Below, piece by piece: positions 46,200-57,922 of a DNA stretch of 64,000 nt. The position numbers and the translations under genes are program-made. Within the stretch, counting starts at the first letter, position 1, and each line of letters starts with the position of its first letter. This DNA is from Loripinus fragilis (Eukaryota > Mollusca > Bivalvia > Lucinida > Lucinidae). Location of the stretch: assembly GCA_964019695.1 (NCBI GenBank), contig OZ026515.1, positions 135,156,549 to 135,220,548 on the forward strand. The letters are read 5' to 3'. Below the pieces are notes generated by a model. That model saw only the letters and a program-made list of their open reading frames with translations, made no database searches and was not told the origin of the DNA.

Positions 46200-47900
46200 A
46201 GCTATAAATTGAATCTATAGCATTCTTCAAAAGCAGAAACAGCATGCCAGTGTCATGGTATCAAACTCCTGATTAACTATGGGTTTAATGCCATTTCACA
46301 TATATGCATACAATGGAGTATGACTCTGGTATATGTCTCTTCCTGTGAAGTGGCAAGAGCAATCTTACTGCAGCTGCCTCTGCATCCGAGCTAGTTAAAT
46401 GATAACTTTGCTCTGATTTTGCAAAAGCTATGTCTCTACCAAGTACCTCTAAGAATACTTTAAGATTTCTGACATTGGTCAACAGAAATTTGATAGGCTG
46501 CTTTTTTGCATCATTTGCCATGGAACCTATCCAGTCCTTTGATGCTTAAGTCCTCAGGTCTTAGATCAGTAGTATTTTGCTGCGACCAAAGAACTTTATA
46601 AGTTTTCTTTAGTTACAATGTTGACTCTTGATGGTTTTGGCAAACCGTCTGAAAAAAATTCTGTTACACCTTGAAAGTTATCTGGTATAAGAGAAAGAAT
46701 ATGAAGTTGGATATTGCCATCAATTATGTTTTCAGCTGGGTATTTTTTGATGTCAGTACATTGAAGCAAGCCTTAAAATAATGTAAAACCTATGATTTCT
46801 CAGTTTTTGCAGCCATATCATTAGCTGTTGCATTCAAAAGAAGGAAAGTGGGCTATGGGTAACCAGTAGTTCTATATTATGCGCTATGGAAGATTTATAC
46901 AGAGAAAAAAAAGTTGATAAGGTGCCTCATTTCATGATCCATTGAAAACACTGAAATTGAAAACAGTTGCCTCTGACTGTGAAATCAAAAGGATGTCACG
47001 ACAATGCCCTTGCTCATTTATCATGACGTGTTATATATGTTACATCCTTTAATAAGCGCTCTTATCTTAGAAACTTAGTGAATCATTTTATTGAAAGGGT
47101 CTAATTTGCGCTCTGTTTATCCTGCATTTCATTGCTTTACCTGCTGTGATACATCTAGTTTGTTTATCTGAAGGCAAAGGGTTACCTCGGTTTCAGCACT
47201 TCAGAAGTACTAAGACTTCAAATAAGATTTTGAATGCTTGGGGAAAGATAATAAGTGCAGAGACAATATTAGATGAAAATATGTTTGTTGCATGTCTGCA
47301 AAGTCTACATTTATAAAATGTAACCAGCTAAGATATGATTCTTTATCACAGAAATATCAAGGTACATCAGTCCAGGTACTCATTGCTTTTAATGGCATAG
47401 TTTTCCTCCCTGTAAAGCTTTAGTCTTTCTTCTACTTGCAGAGTATCACTTGAAACACATACTCAAAGAGCCAACTATTAGGAATTCATATCAGTTTCTG
47501 AATGTTCCAAGCCATGGAAGGCAAAATTGGAAAGTTGATAATGGCTCATCAATTTTGAGTGGACTGGTGGTAAAATTGAATAACAGTAAATGATTGAAAT
47601 ATTGTGTGATGATTCTACTAGTTGCAAGGAGGCGTGTGATAATAATGATTACCACAGAAGCAGGCAACGACAAACGTTTAACATGAGTGTAAAATCGATG
47701 AGAATTAGTTTGGACCATTTCATTTATTGTATTGTCTTGTACAAATGTAAAGCTATATTTTCTATTTGTTTGCTCTATATTTAGCATTATATGCACAGTA
47801 TTAGGAAATGTGTCCAAAAGGTCATTGATAACATCTGTAACAACAGTCCATGGGCTTGATAATCAGAAATGAATAATAATTATAGTGTTTTGGCACCAAA
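46200..47900 (-). pseudogene. Decayed coding region of transposon III
   Basis: Short minus-strand frames, the clearest at 46521-46285 (FLLTNVRNLKVFLEVLGRDI, then SEQSYHLTSSDAEAA), without recognised domain. Position within TIRs and strand match the arrangement of transposon I, so this is most likely the remnant of its protein. Confidence 0.4.
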
Positions 47901-49625
47901 TACTTATATAATAAGTACACATTAAGTGTCCTGGTCTTAAACTTAATGACATCTTTCAGATATATGAGCAAGACAGACTAAGAAAATGTAAAATATCCAC
48001 ACACTGCAATCACTTTCATGTGTTTTACTTAAACGGTAATAACAAAATTTGCTTCTCTGTAAAACTGGGAGTAGGGCTGTGTATTAGCTGCTATAGGCCA
48101 ATATGTTTAAGATAGAAAAGCAAACTTGGTTTTTCCTATTCATCAATTGAGTATATGTTTGTAAAACCAAGTCATAGTAGTTGTTTAATCAAATGACGAT
48201 AGCCACAATTATAGCTTTTAAATTATAATCAGGTCCATGTTACGCATATAACACCACAGTTAGCCGTATTAATAATAAACAGGTTCCACATGTAGTAAAG
48301 ACATACAGTATGCAGACTATAAGAATGTCAATTTATTAGATAATTTTAATGTCTTCTTTTTGTAGCTCAAACATTCAAATTTCTTATTCTCAAATTGATA
48401 TAGTAACATATGTAACATACTGTTACAGGCTAACGCCCCGACTTACAGAGTGCAAACATTTCTTATTAAATGCACCTTGAATGGTTACATAAGATGTAAT
48501 ATGTCTGCAGAATTCCAAAGGCGGTTAGGATGGTGCAGGCCCTTACTCAGCTTGATGTCAAAATACTGTGTGGTGATTTTACTTATCACGCTAACATATG
48601 TAACGCTCTCTGATCTTTAAAACTTGGTGACAACTAGCAGATCTATAAGTCTTTATCATACAAGCCAGCTTAAAATCCCAAAACAATGTAAGATATCCAG
48701 CAGCTGCGAGTTTTTTCACAATTTTAACTCAAACTTTCAAACTACATTTCCTTTATTTGATATAGTAACGCATGTAACATGCTGTTTCAGACTAACGCCC
48801 TAACATAGAGAGTGCAAACATCCCTTATTCGATGCAGCTTGAGTTGTACTATAAGAAGGAATATGTCTGCAAAATTCCCTTGAAGAGATTAAAACATTTT
48901 TAGGCATATCTTACGTAAAGACAATGAGCTTGTCCATTTATTACATCAGGTAACATATGTTACAGCCTCTGTTATTAAAAATTTTGCAACAAACTTGCAG
49001 AGTTATGAGTCTTTTCATATAAGCAATTAATTCCCAAACAATGAAACATATTCATTAACTGCAAATATTTTTTAACTATTTTTACTTTAGTTTTCATACC
49101 AAACATTTCACCTTAAAACTGGGTAGGGGTTGGGTTGTTTAATTGCTTATTCTAGAAAAATTATTTAAGCTAGGGAAGCAAACTTTGCTTTTTCTGTTAG
49201 CCAATTGCATAAGCTAGTCAGACATGGTTAAAAACATTTTGCAAAACGCACAGAGAGATTGTGAATGTAAATGATACTAGCCACACTTGCAAATTTTAAT
49301 GGGTTATCAGATTTATGTAACGCATATGACACCTTAGGAAGCCGAAGTTTTGTTCAAATGGCTGTCATACGTAGTTAAAATATCCAGCATGCAGACTTTA
49401 TGAATGATTTTTAAAAATAAATATTTTAATGTCTTTAATTTGTAGCCCAAACTTTCAATTGACTTTTTCTTAATTTGATAAAGTAACGTATGTCACAGGC
49501 TCTTACAGACTAACGCCCCAACGCACAGAGTGCAAACTTTTTTAAAAAGACTTGGCTTTCAATTCTCTACAAGATAGGATATGTCTGCGAAATTCCCTAG
49601 GGGGGAGGGGGGGGGGCAAACCCAT

Positions 49626-50390
49626 TCTCAGCCATCCGTCTATTTCAGAGAGCCTAAAAATGTCGAAATTCCCAAGATATTAGGGGTCAGGGTAGTGGTA
49701 GCAGATTCTTCAAACAATTTTCTTCTGACACTGCAGGATACTCTAAATCCAGATTTGAGCTTAATTTAAGGAAAAATGCAAATAATAAAAGAATATTCCA
49801 GATTTTCGCGTTTCTTATTATTGCGGCAGGACTAGGGCTGCTGTCCTCTTTAATATAGATATACCAAAATATTCTACTGTACAAAATGTTAGAACTATTT
49901 ACTAAGTAACTACTACTAAAGCTACACCAACCGAAAAGTCGCTGTTGATTTGGTTTCGACTTGTTTCTCACTGATTTAAGAAATATATATTTTTTTTTAA
50001 TTTTTATTCAACCTACGTGATGTGATTAAGACAGTGGGCTGAGCTAAATTCCATGAAGCGACTTGCTGAAACGGGGTTATACTGAAAATATTTCCCTTGA
50101 AATAAAACAGTATGCGATAATTATTTCTCAATTATTTTGTATGGTTTCTTGACTTGTGTTTCCCTATCTTACAATACTATTATGAAGTTGTTGGAGGATT
50201 CTTGACATTGCATGCCTCTATTGGCATTTTAATTTCCTGGCTATTCCATTATAACTTAATTACTCTTGCTGTAGATTAGTTTCTATGTTGTGATGATATA
50301 AAATTCACGTTGTTTCACCTTAACAATAACTCGAGCTGATGTTATTAAAGATTTCAATCCTACATCTTGATATCTAGACGGTTCCTGTCA
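49626..50390. other. No recognisable feature
   Basis: Intronic AT-rich sequence between transposon III and a decayed Penelope copy; no exon or terminal repeat seen. Confidence 0.3.
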
Positions 50391-50395
50391 TTGTT

Positions 50396-51375
50396 GTGAG
50401 TCAGATATATATCCCTGAGATTCTGTTACATAAAGCAAATTCTTTTGATAGCGCAACACCTAGTTTCGTTATCAAATGTCATCGTTTCAATTTCATAGTT
50501 TCATCTAAATTTCATTTTGACTTTGAAATTGTTAATTTGCCTTTTCTGGATGAAAAATCTATACTCCCCATCTTCATGATCTGATGGGTTATTTATTTTG
50601 CAACTGAACCGTTTTTGCATTTTGCGGTATATTTTCTTTTATGTTGACTGCTTAGGTATCGAAAAAGGCAATAAATAACATAAAATTCGTAAAGCATTTT
50701 CTTAATCCGATAGCACTGAGAGTTGGCTGTTAAAGAAAAGAACCACAAATAATGTTTTTAGAACGTGTTACCCAAACCCATTGCAGTATGGCAATAGCAT
50801 TCCACTAGTTGGTTGCTAAATATGGTGTTAGTTTGAAATCCTCTGCAGCAGGCATATCAGAAGTTCAGAACCAGTCTTTAATGGTGATTTGATTTTTAGA
50901 TTCAAAGTAAGAAAGAGGGCAAGGATCAGGAATCTATACAATCAAGCACCACACCTGACCCAGGATACCAATGGGATAGTGGCAACTTCACAATCAGACA
51001 TTATAAACGAGAGCCAAGACGTCAGCCCTTTCCCAGCAGGTGACCACAAGCATACGCACACGAAAGCATAACAAAAACAAGACAGAAATGATATAAATGA
51101 TCCACAAAAGAAACACCGCCTTGGAACTGTCAGTAAAAATATTTTACTGGAGAATATTTACAGGAGGGCTTAAACCAGTTTCACGGCGCGCCAACATCAA
51201 GTATCGTAGGGAAGCCTACTCACTGGTTAATTTAAAAAAGATAGTTAAACGTTATAAAAGGGAAGGATATAAGAATAAAAGTATTCATCATGCTATACTG
51301 TACATACCTAGTTATAAAACCAATTACATTTTCAATGGTTTCATCTTTAATTTAGGCGGGGGCGACATAGTTGGC
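50396..51375 (+). pseudogene. Decayed Penelope-like reverse transcriptase
   Basis: Fragments collinear with the reverse transcriptase at 60364-62460: QIYIPEILLHKANSFDSATP near 50402, FDFEIVNLPFLD near 50516, an AAAATTCGTAAAGCATTTTC block near 50681, GGCATATCAGAAGTTCAG near 50851, and KIVKRYKREGY near 51233. Numerous shifts and deletions. A Penelope pLTR fragment (50907-51208) is inserted into it. Confidence 0.7.
50907..51208 (-). mobile_element. Penelope pLTR fragment inside another Penelope copy
   Basis: Same unit as 20606-21064, starting GTAAGAAAGAGGGCAAGGAT, through CCAGCAGGTGACCACAA and CACCGCCTTGGAACTG. It is in the opposite orientation to the host copy, so it is a separate later insertion, not part of the same element. 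Confidence 0.65.
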
Positions 51376-51471
51376 AATTGACTGGTCAATATCCATATTG
51401 ACCAGACCAATGGTCATACCCGGCTTTAACCAGTCAATAGTGGTCGATTGGTGGTCAACTGGTCAATTGAA
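51375..51471. repeat. Hairpin, CAATTGACTGGTCAAT arms
   Basis: CAATTGACTGGTCAATATCC and the complementary GACCAGTTGACCACCAATCG-like right half ending GGTCAATTG form a foldback of about 95 bp. Confidence 0.5.
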
Positions 51472-51474
51472 AAT

Positions 51475-52837
51475 AACGTGTTCAGCGTTCAGATACTTAG
51501 CAATTGTTATCCAAATTTACTGTGCTCTATAAACAAACTTAAAATAGTTTCATTAAAAAAGTATCAGCTTAATTCTGCTGCTGTTGCTCAGAACTGTATG
51601 TATTGTAAGAGGCAATAAAACATATACTCAAAATAATTAAAGGACCAAGATTTTAGAATGCGAGTATAATTATCTCAAACATTTAAATTCTGTAAAACTT
51701 AGCCCAAATATTTCTATGCTTTATGTCCATAAATCAAGAATCATTATGAATGATTCCCATGCCTAATTCTGCCATAACTGTGTCTCAAATGCACATACCC
51801 TCAAAAACACACTTTCAAAAGGCAGTGGGTGGGGTAAAAAAATTCTTCTGTGGTCGTTCGAGTAGAATGAAAGTGATACCAAATTAAACTTTGTTTTAAA
51901 CAGTTCAGCTTACATGCAAAAAAATCTTCAAACCGTTTAATTATACTGGGAAGCAAGAATTTTCATCTCTGACAATGGAGTTTTGACATTGTTTGGTTTT
52001 CTGTAAACAATGTGTGTCCTTGGCCATCAAGAATCAGATTTTAAATCGTAATTCTATGCCGTTGAGTGTTAGAAAGATGTCCCGACGAATCATTTAAAGA
52101 TTGTCACAGACAAACGCCAAAACCAGTTGTCTGAATCTATAGTCTGGCCATTACGCCACAGCCAAACGGGGCAATTTTCTCTCGCAGGAAGAGGTGGATG
52201 GTATCAACGGGATTAAAACGTCATAAAAGCATGCGAAAACAGAGATTTCAGCATCTAAAAGCATTTTTCATTCATTTCATCCAGTTCTGTGGCCCATGGA
52301 TCACACACAAAAAATGACATTCCAATACATTCAGGGGAAGCTTTAAATGACAAAAAAAATCCTTGTTAGTAACATTTTCTACCACTTTCTTTTTGCTGTT
52401 TCACTTGGCAATAAGGCGTCAAAGATGTCTGAAAAAATTAGGCTAGATCGTAAAATCGGTTTTTGTAATACGTTCTGCACAAAATGCATCAATGTTATAA
52501 TTGATAGTATTGGTCCTTCAATTATTTTGAGGAGTATACAAAATTGAAATATTAATAGTTTTAGATATTCAGTCTCAATCAGCCATCAACTCTCAGTTCA
52601 GATCTAAGAGACCTCTATTTTCTGTTACCATTAATGATAAAAAAGGAAGCAAATGCAAGTAATGAAAATTAACATGTTTTAAAAGTAGCTTAATTCATAA
52701 TCATTAAAATATTTGTATGCTTGAAAATGGGCTGGTTTGTAGTTCTTTACATACTCATTATGCATTCTCAGCCATACAAAGCTTTTATAAACACAAGGTA
52801 AATGTTTTCAAAATCAATATTGTCATAGCTTGTTTAA
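51475..52837. other. Intronic sequence without assigned element
   Basis: No exon, TIR pair or recognisable coding fragment supported. Confidence 0.3.
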
Positions 52838-53092
52838 AGTAAGTAAGAGTGCAAAGATCAGGAATCGATACAATCAAGTACCACACCTGACCCAGGATAC
52901 CAATGGGAAAGTGACAGACTCACAGTAGACACCACAAACGAGAGCCAAGAGTTTAGCCCTTTCCCAGCAGGTGACCACAAAGCACATATTAACAGACGCG
53001 CACAAAGACATAGCAAACACTAGACAGAACAAAAACATAAAAGATCCACAAAAGAAGTACCGCCTTGGAACGGTCAGTAAAATATTTTACTG
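52838..53092 (-). mobile_element. Penelope pLTR fragment
   Basis: Same 3'-terminal fragment as at 33033-33305: GTAAGTAAGAGTGCAAAGAT through TACCGCCTTGGAACGGTCAG. Directly abuts the palindrome at 53093. Confidence 0.7.
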
Positions 53093-53244
53093 TAAACCAC
53101 AGGAGCTTGAAGTTCGGTCCTTATATCACCTGTATAGCCTCAAAACCAAAAGCTCACGGTGTCATTACGTAATGACATTGTGAGCTTATGGTTTTGAGGC
53201 TATAGGGGTGATTTAAGGATCGAACTTCAAGCTCCTGTGTTTAA
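53093..53244. mobile_element. 152-bp near-perfect palindrome
   Basis: Arms of about 76 bp from TAAACCACAGGAGCTTGAAG to the centre CATTACGTAATG pair with few mismatches and no loop. Most likely a full-length palindromic MITE. It lies 43 bp before the exon 2 acceptor, so the transcript would carry a long hairpin next to a splice site. Confidence 0.75.
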
Positions 53245-53287
53245 ACAAATATCCGGACATTGTTCTCTTCGTCGTCTCTCCTTTCAG

Positions 53288-53424
53288 GTGATGGTGATTT
53301 GGAAGTTGAGTCATGTTCCACAGGATACACAGAGTTGGCGGCCCCACCAATGCCAATCCATCATTATAGAGGGAATAAGAAACAGTCCAAGCCAAGAAGA
53401 AATGCAAAATTACTCCAGGAATCG
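53288..53424 (+). CDS. Uncharacterised nuclear-type protein, coding exon 2
   Basis: Acceptor TCTCCTTTCAG (ending 53287), donor GTGAGG (53425). Enters phase 1 and leaves phase 0, adding 46 codons counting the split glycine. The reading starts GDGDLEVESCSTGYTELA, continues PPMPIHHYRGNKK and ends with a basic stretch SKPRRNAKLLQES. The phase fits exon 1 exactly across a 17.3-kb intron. The basic KKQSKPRR patch could serve as a nuclear localisation signal (inference). Confidence 0.72.
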
Positions 53425-53471
53425 GTGAGGCGATGTGAAACTGTATTAATGACCTGTAACACATTTTGGTG

Positions 53472-53479
53472 ACTACTAT

Positions 53480-53547
<68 letters not shown>

Positions 53548-53549
53548 TT
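53472..53549 (+). repeat. (CTA)n microsatellite
   Basis: About 25 ACT/CTA units just downstream of exon 2. Confidence 0.97.
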
Positions 53550-53584
53550 TTAATACAAATATTTCATATACTTGATTTTGTTTA

Positions 53585-53745
53585 TTTACGTCCCAGTCAA
53601 TAAACAGGACAATGTCCAGTGCTAAGCAGAGGATAAAATGTATTGCTCATTATCAAGGATATGACACAGTGTCTCTGGTAAGCCTCGAACCAGTGATCCC
53701 TTGATCTCAAATCTAACACTTTACCACTGATTCACTGCAATTTTT
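53585..53745 (-). mobile_element. tRNA-derived SINE, reverse orientation
   Basis: In reverse complement a B box GGTTCGAGGC lies behind an A-box-like CAGTGGTAAAGTG. The opposite end carries TATTGACTGGGACGTAAA, analogous to the GGGACGTAAAGG tail of the SINE at 36198-36402. A diverged member or a related family. Confidence 0.6.
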
Positions 53746-54018
53746 ACACACCCAGTGTGCTTCATAAAAAAAGCTTTACTCTGTTCGTGACGTTTTTTAC
53801 GTCAGCTTTTTTAATTGTTTAGATTTATCAAAATAAGATTTATTTGCATGAATGTATGTAACCCAGTGCAAGATATGGAGTTTATAATCGTTAAAACATG
53901 TGAAAGAAAGACTAAAACATGAGCGGTGACTGTATTTTTCAGTTTTACAGTCGTCCCTCATATTTCATAGAGGAACAATATAATGTAAGTAAGTTTACCA
54001 AACGGCTATGTGTATATA

Positions 54019-54624
54019 TTGCCCAGGTCACACATTCACGGATCACCTCGCCGGTTCTACTACGGATTAAATCTCACGAATGACGCCGGAAATGCGAATT
54101 TCCGTAGTCCGATACGGATGCACTATATGCGTATGATTAAGTTCTACTACGTTAGTCTGGTTCCCTCCCCTAGATACCCATCTAGGGTCAGGTAACGTGT
54201 ATTTAAATACAAGTAGAGAATCCTACTCATGCGACTGCGCATGCTCCAGAAAAGATTTTTCTACACAAACTTCAGATTTTTTCAGTTGCTATAATTTGAT
54301 AATTAAGTAAAAGAAAAAAATACATAAACTCCCAGAACAAAATAAACTTAATAAAATGGCTTGTTTGAAAAAAGCACTTTATTTCAAGGGTATTTTCCAA
54401 TGCCACGTCACTCATGACGTCAGTGTGTATGCTATACGTAGGCGTAATGGCGGCTAGTAGTTACCTGTCTTAATATGCTGTCAAGCTATTAAAGGGAGAG
54501 AAACAGTCTACTACTACGTATGATAACGGATGCAATACGGAAAGCTACGGACCATTAAGGATTGCCACGAATGTACATCCGTGGCTAATCCGGTGTCCAG
54601 TCCGTGAATGTGTGACCTGGGCAA
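54019..54624. mobile_element. MITE with TTGCCCAGGTCACACATTCA ends
   Basis: The 24-bp TIRs (54019-54042 and 54601-54624) are exactly inverted and subterminal TACGGA/TCCGTA blocks repeat. About 606 bp, no open frame. Ends 22 bp before a Tc1 copy. Confidence 0.8.
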
Positions 54625-54646
54625 AAATGACACTATCCTGGCTAAC

Positions 54647-55817
54647 TACACTGACCCAAAATGAAAACTTTACACTTTATTTCTTTGAATAACTGTTTTG
54701 TTAGCATACATGCACGATTTACGCATGATTATCGAGATTTCATCGCAGATAACGATTATGCAATTTTTATTTAAATTCTATGTCTATTGAAGCGTCAAAG
54801 CCTGAAAAACGTGTTCCTTACGTTGCACGTGCTCAGGAACAGGCGGTTCACTAACAGGTTTTAAACGGACAAGAAAACATTTGCAGCTGAGTGCTGGTGA
54901 TAAAAAGTTAATTTGTTGTTACAAAACCCTTGCATTGGCACGTCTTTCGAAAGATCAAAGAAAACAAGTTATTGGTGTGCTCAAGACGGGGTCTACGGTA
55001 CATGTAAATGATACCGCGCATCATTTTGGCTGCTCTAGACAGACTATTCATAATCTTGTGAACCGGTACAGTATTACAGGGTCTGTCAGAGCCTGTGCAA
55101 GACCTGGTACACACGTATGACAACGTTACGTCCAGATCACGTTACCTCATCCACGTATGCTTGTTTTTACCAACAACCATTATTGCCCGGCGTTTACGGG
55201 TTCATGCGCAAACGTTCATTAATCATTTCATGCAAAATAACGGATCTGGCATTTTCCAGCATGGCAATGTAGGGCTTCACACAACGCGTATAACCACACT
55301 ATCCAATGGTCAAAATAACGTCGGATCGACTTGGCCTGCTTTATCTTTAGTCATGAATCCCATAGAACACGTATGACTATGGGATGAAATGGGTCGGAGG
55401 ACCAGGTCCAACCATCAAATGAATACGATAAATGACCCCAATATGCGCTTCTGTTAGAATGACAAACGTATTCTTAACGTGTTCATACAACGTTACGTAA
55501 ATTCAATGAGGCGACGTATTCTGCGTAAAATGGAGGTCACACTGGTTACTGATGGTCTTTTTTAACATCACTTATAGTACGCAGCCAGTAATGTCTTGTT
55601 TCCAAATGCTGTTTTACAGGAATTTTCATTTAGACCCCCTGTAAACTGAATGATTCATAAAAATCATGCAATTTTTGATTTTCACCCAATATTTTTTCAG
55701 AGACATCAATAAGGCATTGAAGATTTGATGTCAGAAAAAAATAACCATGAAAATAAATTTATCAACAAAATATATACTATTAAATACTATGTAAAGTTTT
55801 CATTTTGGGTCAGTGTA
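54647..55817 (+). mobile_element. Tc1-like transposon, internally deleted
   Basis: TA-CACTGACCCAAAATGAAAA at the left and TTTTCATTTTGGGTCAGTG-TA at the right form a TA-flanked Tc1-type pair. The length of 1171 bp is short for a complete Tc1 (about 1.3-1.6 kb). Confidence 0.85.
54881..55575 (+). pseudogene. Tc1-like transposase remnant
   Basis: The N-terminal paired-like helix-turn-helix is readable: LSKDQRKQVIGVLKTGSTV, HFGCSRQTIHNLVNRY, TGSVRACARPG. A second frame carries TIIARRLRVHAQTFINHFMQ. The C-terminal catalytic end survives as GIFQHGNVGLHTTR, then NPIEHV, positions where the family has the DNARPHxA and DxNPIEHxWD segments. The middle with the first catalytic Asp is deleted and several stops interrupt, so no active transposase is encoded. 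Confidence 0.85.
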
Positions 55818-55889
55818 GTTTTATTTGTAAAAATCTAAAAAATAAAGTTGACATGGTATATGGTGCATTAAACAATAATTTGTAACGAT

Positions 55890-55990
55890 TAATTCTTTAC
55901 CTGCTAGTCATCTGCTGACAACTTTGCAAACAGCTTATACCCATATCAGACCCAACACAATGTCGGGCATGAACTGGATCTAAACTGCCA
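55890..55990 (+). repeat. Dispersed repeat family, copy 3
   Basis: TTAATTCTTTACCTGCTAGT, CATCTGCTGACAAC, TTTGCAAACAGCTTATACCC and CACAATGTCGGGC follow the same order as 4338-4490. Ends about 40 bp before the exon 3 acceptor. Confidence 0.6.
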
Positions 55991-56031
55991 GACATCCTGA
56001 TGGTATTCCTGAAAGACTGTTTCAATTTAAG

Positions 56032-56116
56032 GTGAAGCAAGAAGTTCTGAAGACAATCTATAAAATGCATCAAGAAATCATGGAGTTTCAAGATAGAAGG
56101 CTTAAACTGAATACGG
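56032..56116 (+). CDS. Uncharacterised nuclear-type protein, coding exon 3
   Basis: Acceptor TTTCAATTTAAG (ending 56031), donor GTAAGT (56117). Enters phase 0 and leaves phase 1: 28 codons plus one base reading VKQEVLKTIYKMHQEIMEFQ then DRRLKLNTG. Regular hydrophobic spacing suggests an amphipathic helix or coiled coil, perhaps for dimerisation. The acceptor is weaker than that of exon 2 but both phases match the neighbours. Confidence 0.7.
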
Positions 56117-56164
56117 GTAAGTTTTCCAAGAAAACGCTTCTTCAAGACAGTCCCAGAATAGCAC

Positions 56165-56325
56165 AAACTCCTGTCCATTCTAGTTTTGCAATCATATTGA
56201 TGGGGAAGAGAGAGCTGGTTGCTTTGCTTAATTTGTCTTTCTGGTGCTTCGTGATTGTTGTGTGGCTCTTCCTCGCGGTGCCGCGGGTTTGTTGTGGTAT
56301 TACCTGTCCATACTCACTAATCGTA
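56165..56325 (+). mobile_element. Penelope direct-repeat fragment
   Basis: TGTCCATTCTAGTTTTGCAA, GGGGAAGAGAGAGCTGGTTG and CTCTTCCTCGCGGTGCCGCG match the end of the direct repeats at 59140-59640, 59757-60340 and 62511-63020. Isolated fragment in intron 3. Confidence 0.65.
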
Positions 56326-57600
56326 ATATGCTAATGACCTAATGACTAGGTCCAGATGTTATAAAACTTTATTTTTACCACGAAATTCCAACTGCTCATA
56401 AAACTAATTTACTTTCAAATGCTGTATTTGTTCTGCTTCTAATGTTAAAATGTCAACAATCTGTAGATTATTTCTTTAAATTCAGCATTACAGGAGCTAG
56501 GAGCCCTTGTTGACAATGATGTATATGATAGCCTTGAAAAAGCTTGCTCGTATCGCGTATGCGTAAAAATCTTTCAACATGCTTTCTCGGATATCTGGTG
56601 GGACCAGATGTCGGATTTTTTTATTAACCTTGTCAACTTTCAAAATTTTAGTGTGCGAGTTGAAAAGGCTATGACGAGAATGCGCGCACGTGCAGGTCCA
56701 CACAGGCCTTCGTTGGCCACCTATTCGATATTGTACCAAAATGCCTATGAGAAAAAAATGAAGATTCAATCAAATTTGTGGATTTGAGCTATACTTGTTC
56801 GCCAATAATTCTGTCACAAGCGGTGTTATTAAAGATTGTATAGAAATAATGAATGACATAAAATGTTGTAAAGCATCCATTCAGTTTCATTTGGTAATTG
56901 AATACACGAAAATAGAGAATCATCAATTACTAAGAACAAAGCATTAGGCAATGAATTTGTATATAAAGTCATTTTAGTACAATTGGCCAGCTCATGGGAA
57001 TTTTGACCTTATCGGATAAGCATAAAGTCACTTTCAACATACATGAACTTGTCGAGCTAGACACCTATTGTTTGGCATTGGTTATTTTATATGCCGGCTT
57101 AGTGATTGCGAGTAGCCTGTGCTGTATGCAATAAGTCCAAAAACCTCAAAATGTTTGTGAAGACAATAAACATTAGGAAAAATTATAAAGTTGTGATTAA
57201 TATAGTGTACGCACTACAAGACGCAGGGCCGTATTTTACTCTTCAACAAGATGTCAATATCAATATCAATGGGAATGCAATAGCTTATTGAAGTATTCCT
57301 AGTAGTTAACGAGTTACCTAACTCTCCACAATAAGGATCACAAATGTACAGTGATATGAACATTAATTTTCAGCGATTCCGTCGGTTGACTTTTTAAATT
57401 TGAGCTAATTGCGGTAATTGTGCAAATAGATGATAATATCATCTGATACCTGTACGCTATATATGCCATATTTGTTTGGCAATTGCCACGCAAAGTCATG
57501 TAATTTGCTCAATTGTCATGGTTAATTCAAACTTATAATGTCATCATTTCGATAGAACTCGTCAATAAACTCACAACGTGTTAAATATTAAAAAAAAAAA
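56326..57600. other. Intronic sequence without assigned element
   Basis: No exon, paired terminal repeat or convincing coding fragment seen. Confidence 0.3.
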
Positions 57601-57915
57601 CACGCCTTTTTATATCTTGATTTGTATGTACTTGGAGGTGATACATCAATAAGTCAGAGCTCTTTCATGCAAACCATACATCTATGTGTCTTGATCCACA
57701 TCAGAACTAAGGGTGAATAATTAAGCCGTCCAGTGATTTTTTGCTGACCTTGCCAAGGTTGTGCTACTTTTGTTGATCATTTTTGTTATATGCTTGGAAA
57801 GGACTGGCCTCTTGGCTCTCTTTTGTGTTGTATTTTCTTGTGTTTTGTCACTTCCCATATGGTGGTCCGGGTCAGGCATTGTATTGATTCCTGATCTTTG
57901 CCTTCCTTTCTACTT
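57601..57915 (+). mobile_element. Penelope pLTR fragment, sense on plus strand
   Basis: ATGTGTCTTGATCCACATCA, CCCATATGGTGGTCCGGGTC and ATTGATTCCTGATCTTTGCC are the plus-sense counterparts of the 20606-21064 unit, ending at the same 3' terminus. Confidence 0.65.
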
Positions 57916-57922
57916 TTATAAA

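Larger units (their letters stand above)
44630..49605. mobile_element. Large TIR transposon III
   Basis: Left end CCCTAGGGAATTTTGCAGAC and right end, in complement, CCCTAGGGAATTTCGCAGAC continue inverted for about 130 bp through TTTGCACTCTGTG, GGGGCGTTAGTCT and a GTTACATATGTTAC palindrome. Extra internal copies of this terminal module occur at about 45775-45905 (forward) and 48390-48510 and 48765-48890 (reverse), so the ends are modular. The architecture resembles transposon I/II at lower identity. Minus-strand coding remnants occupy 46200-47900. Confidence 0.65.

Noticed and set aside
53093..53244. Precursor microRNA gene
   Set aside because: The palindrome lacks a terminal loop and is as long and regular as other palindromic MITEs here; no seed or expression evidence is available.
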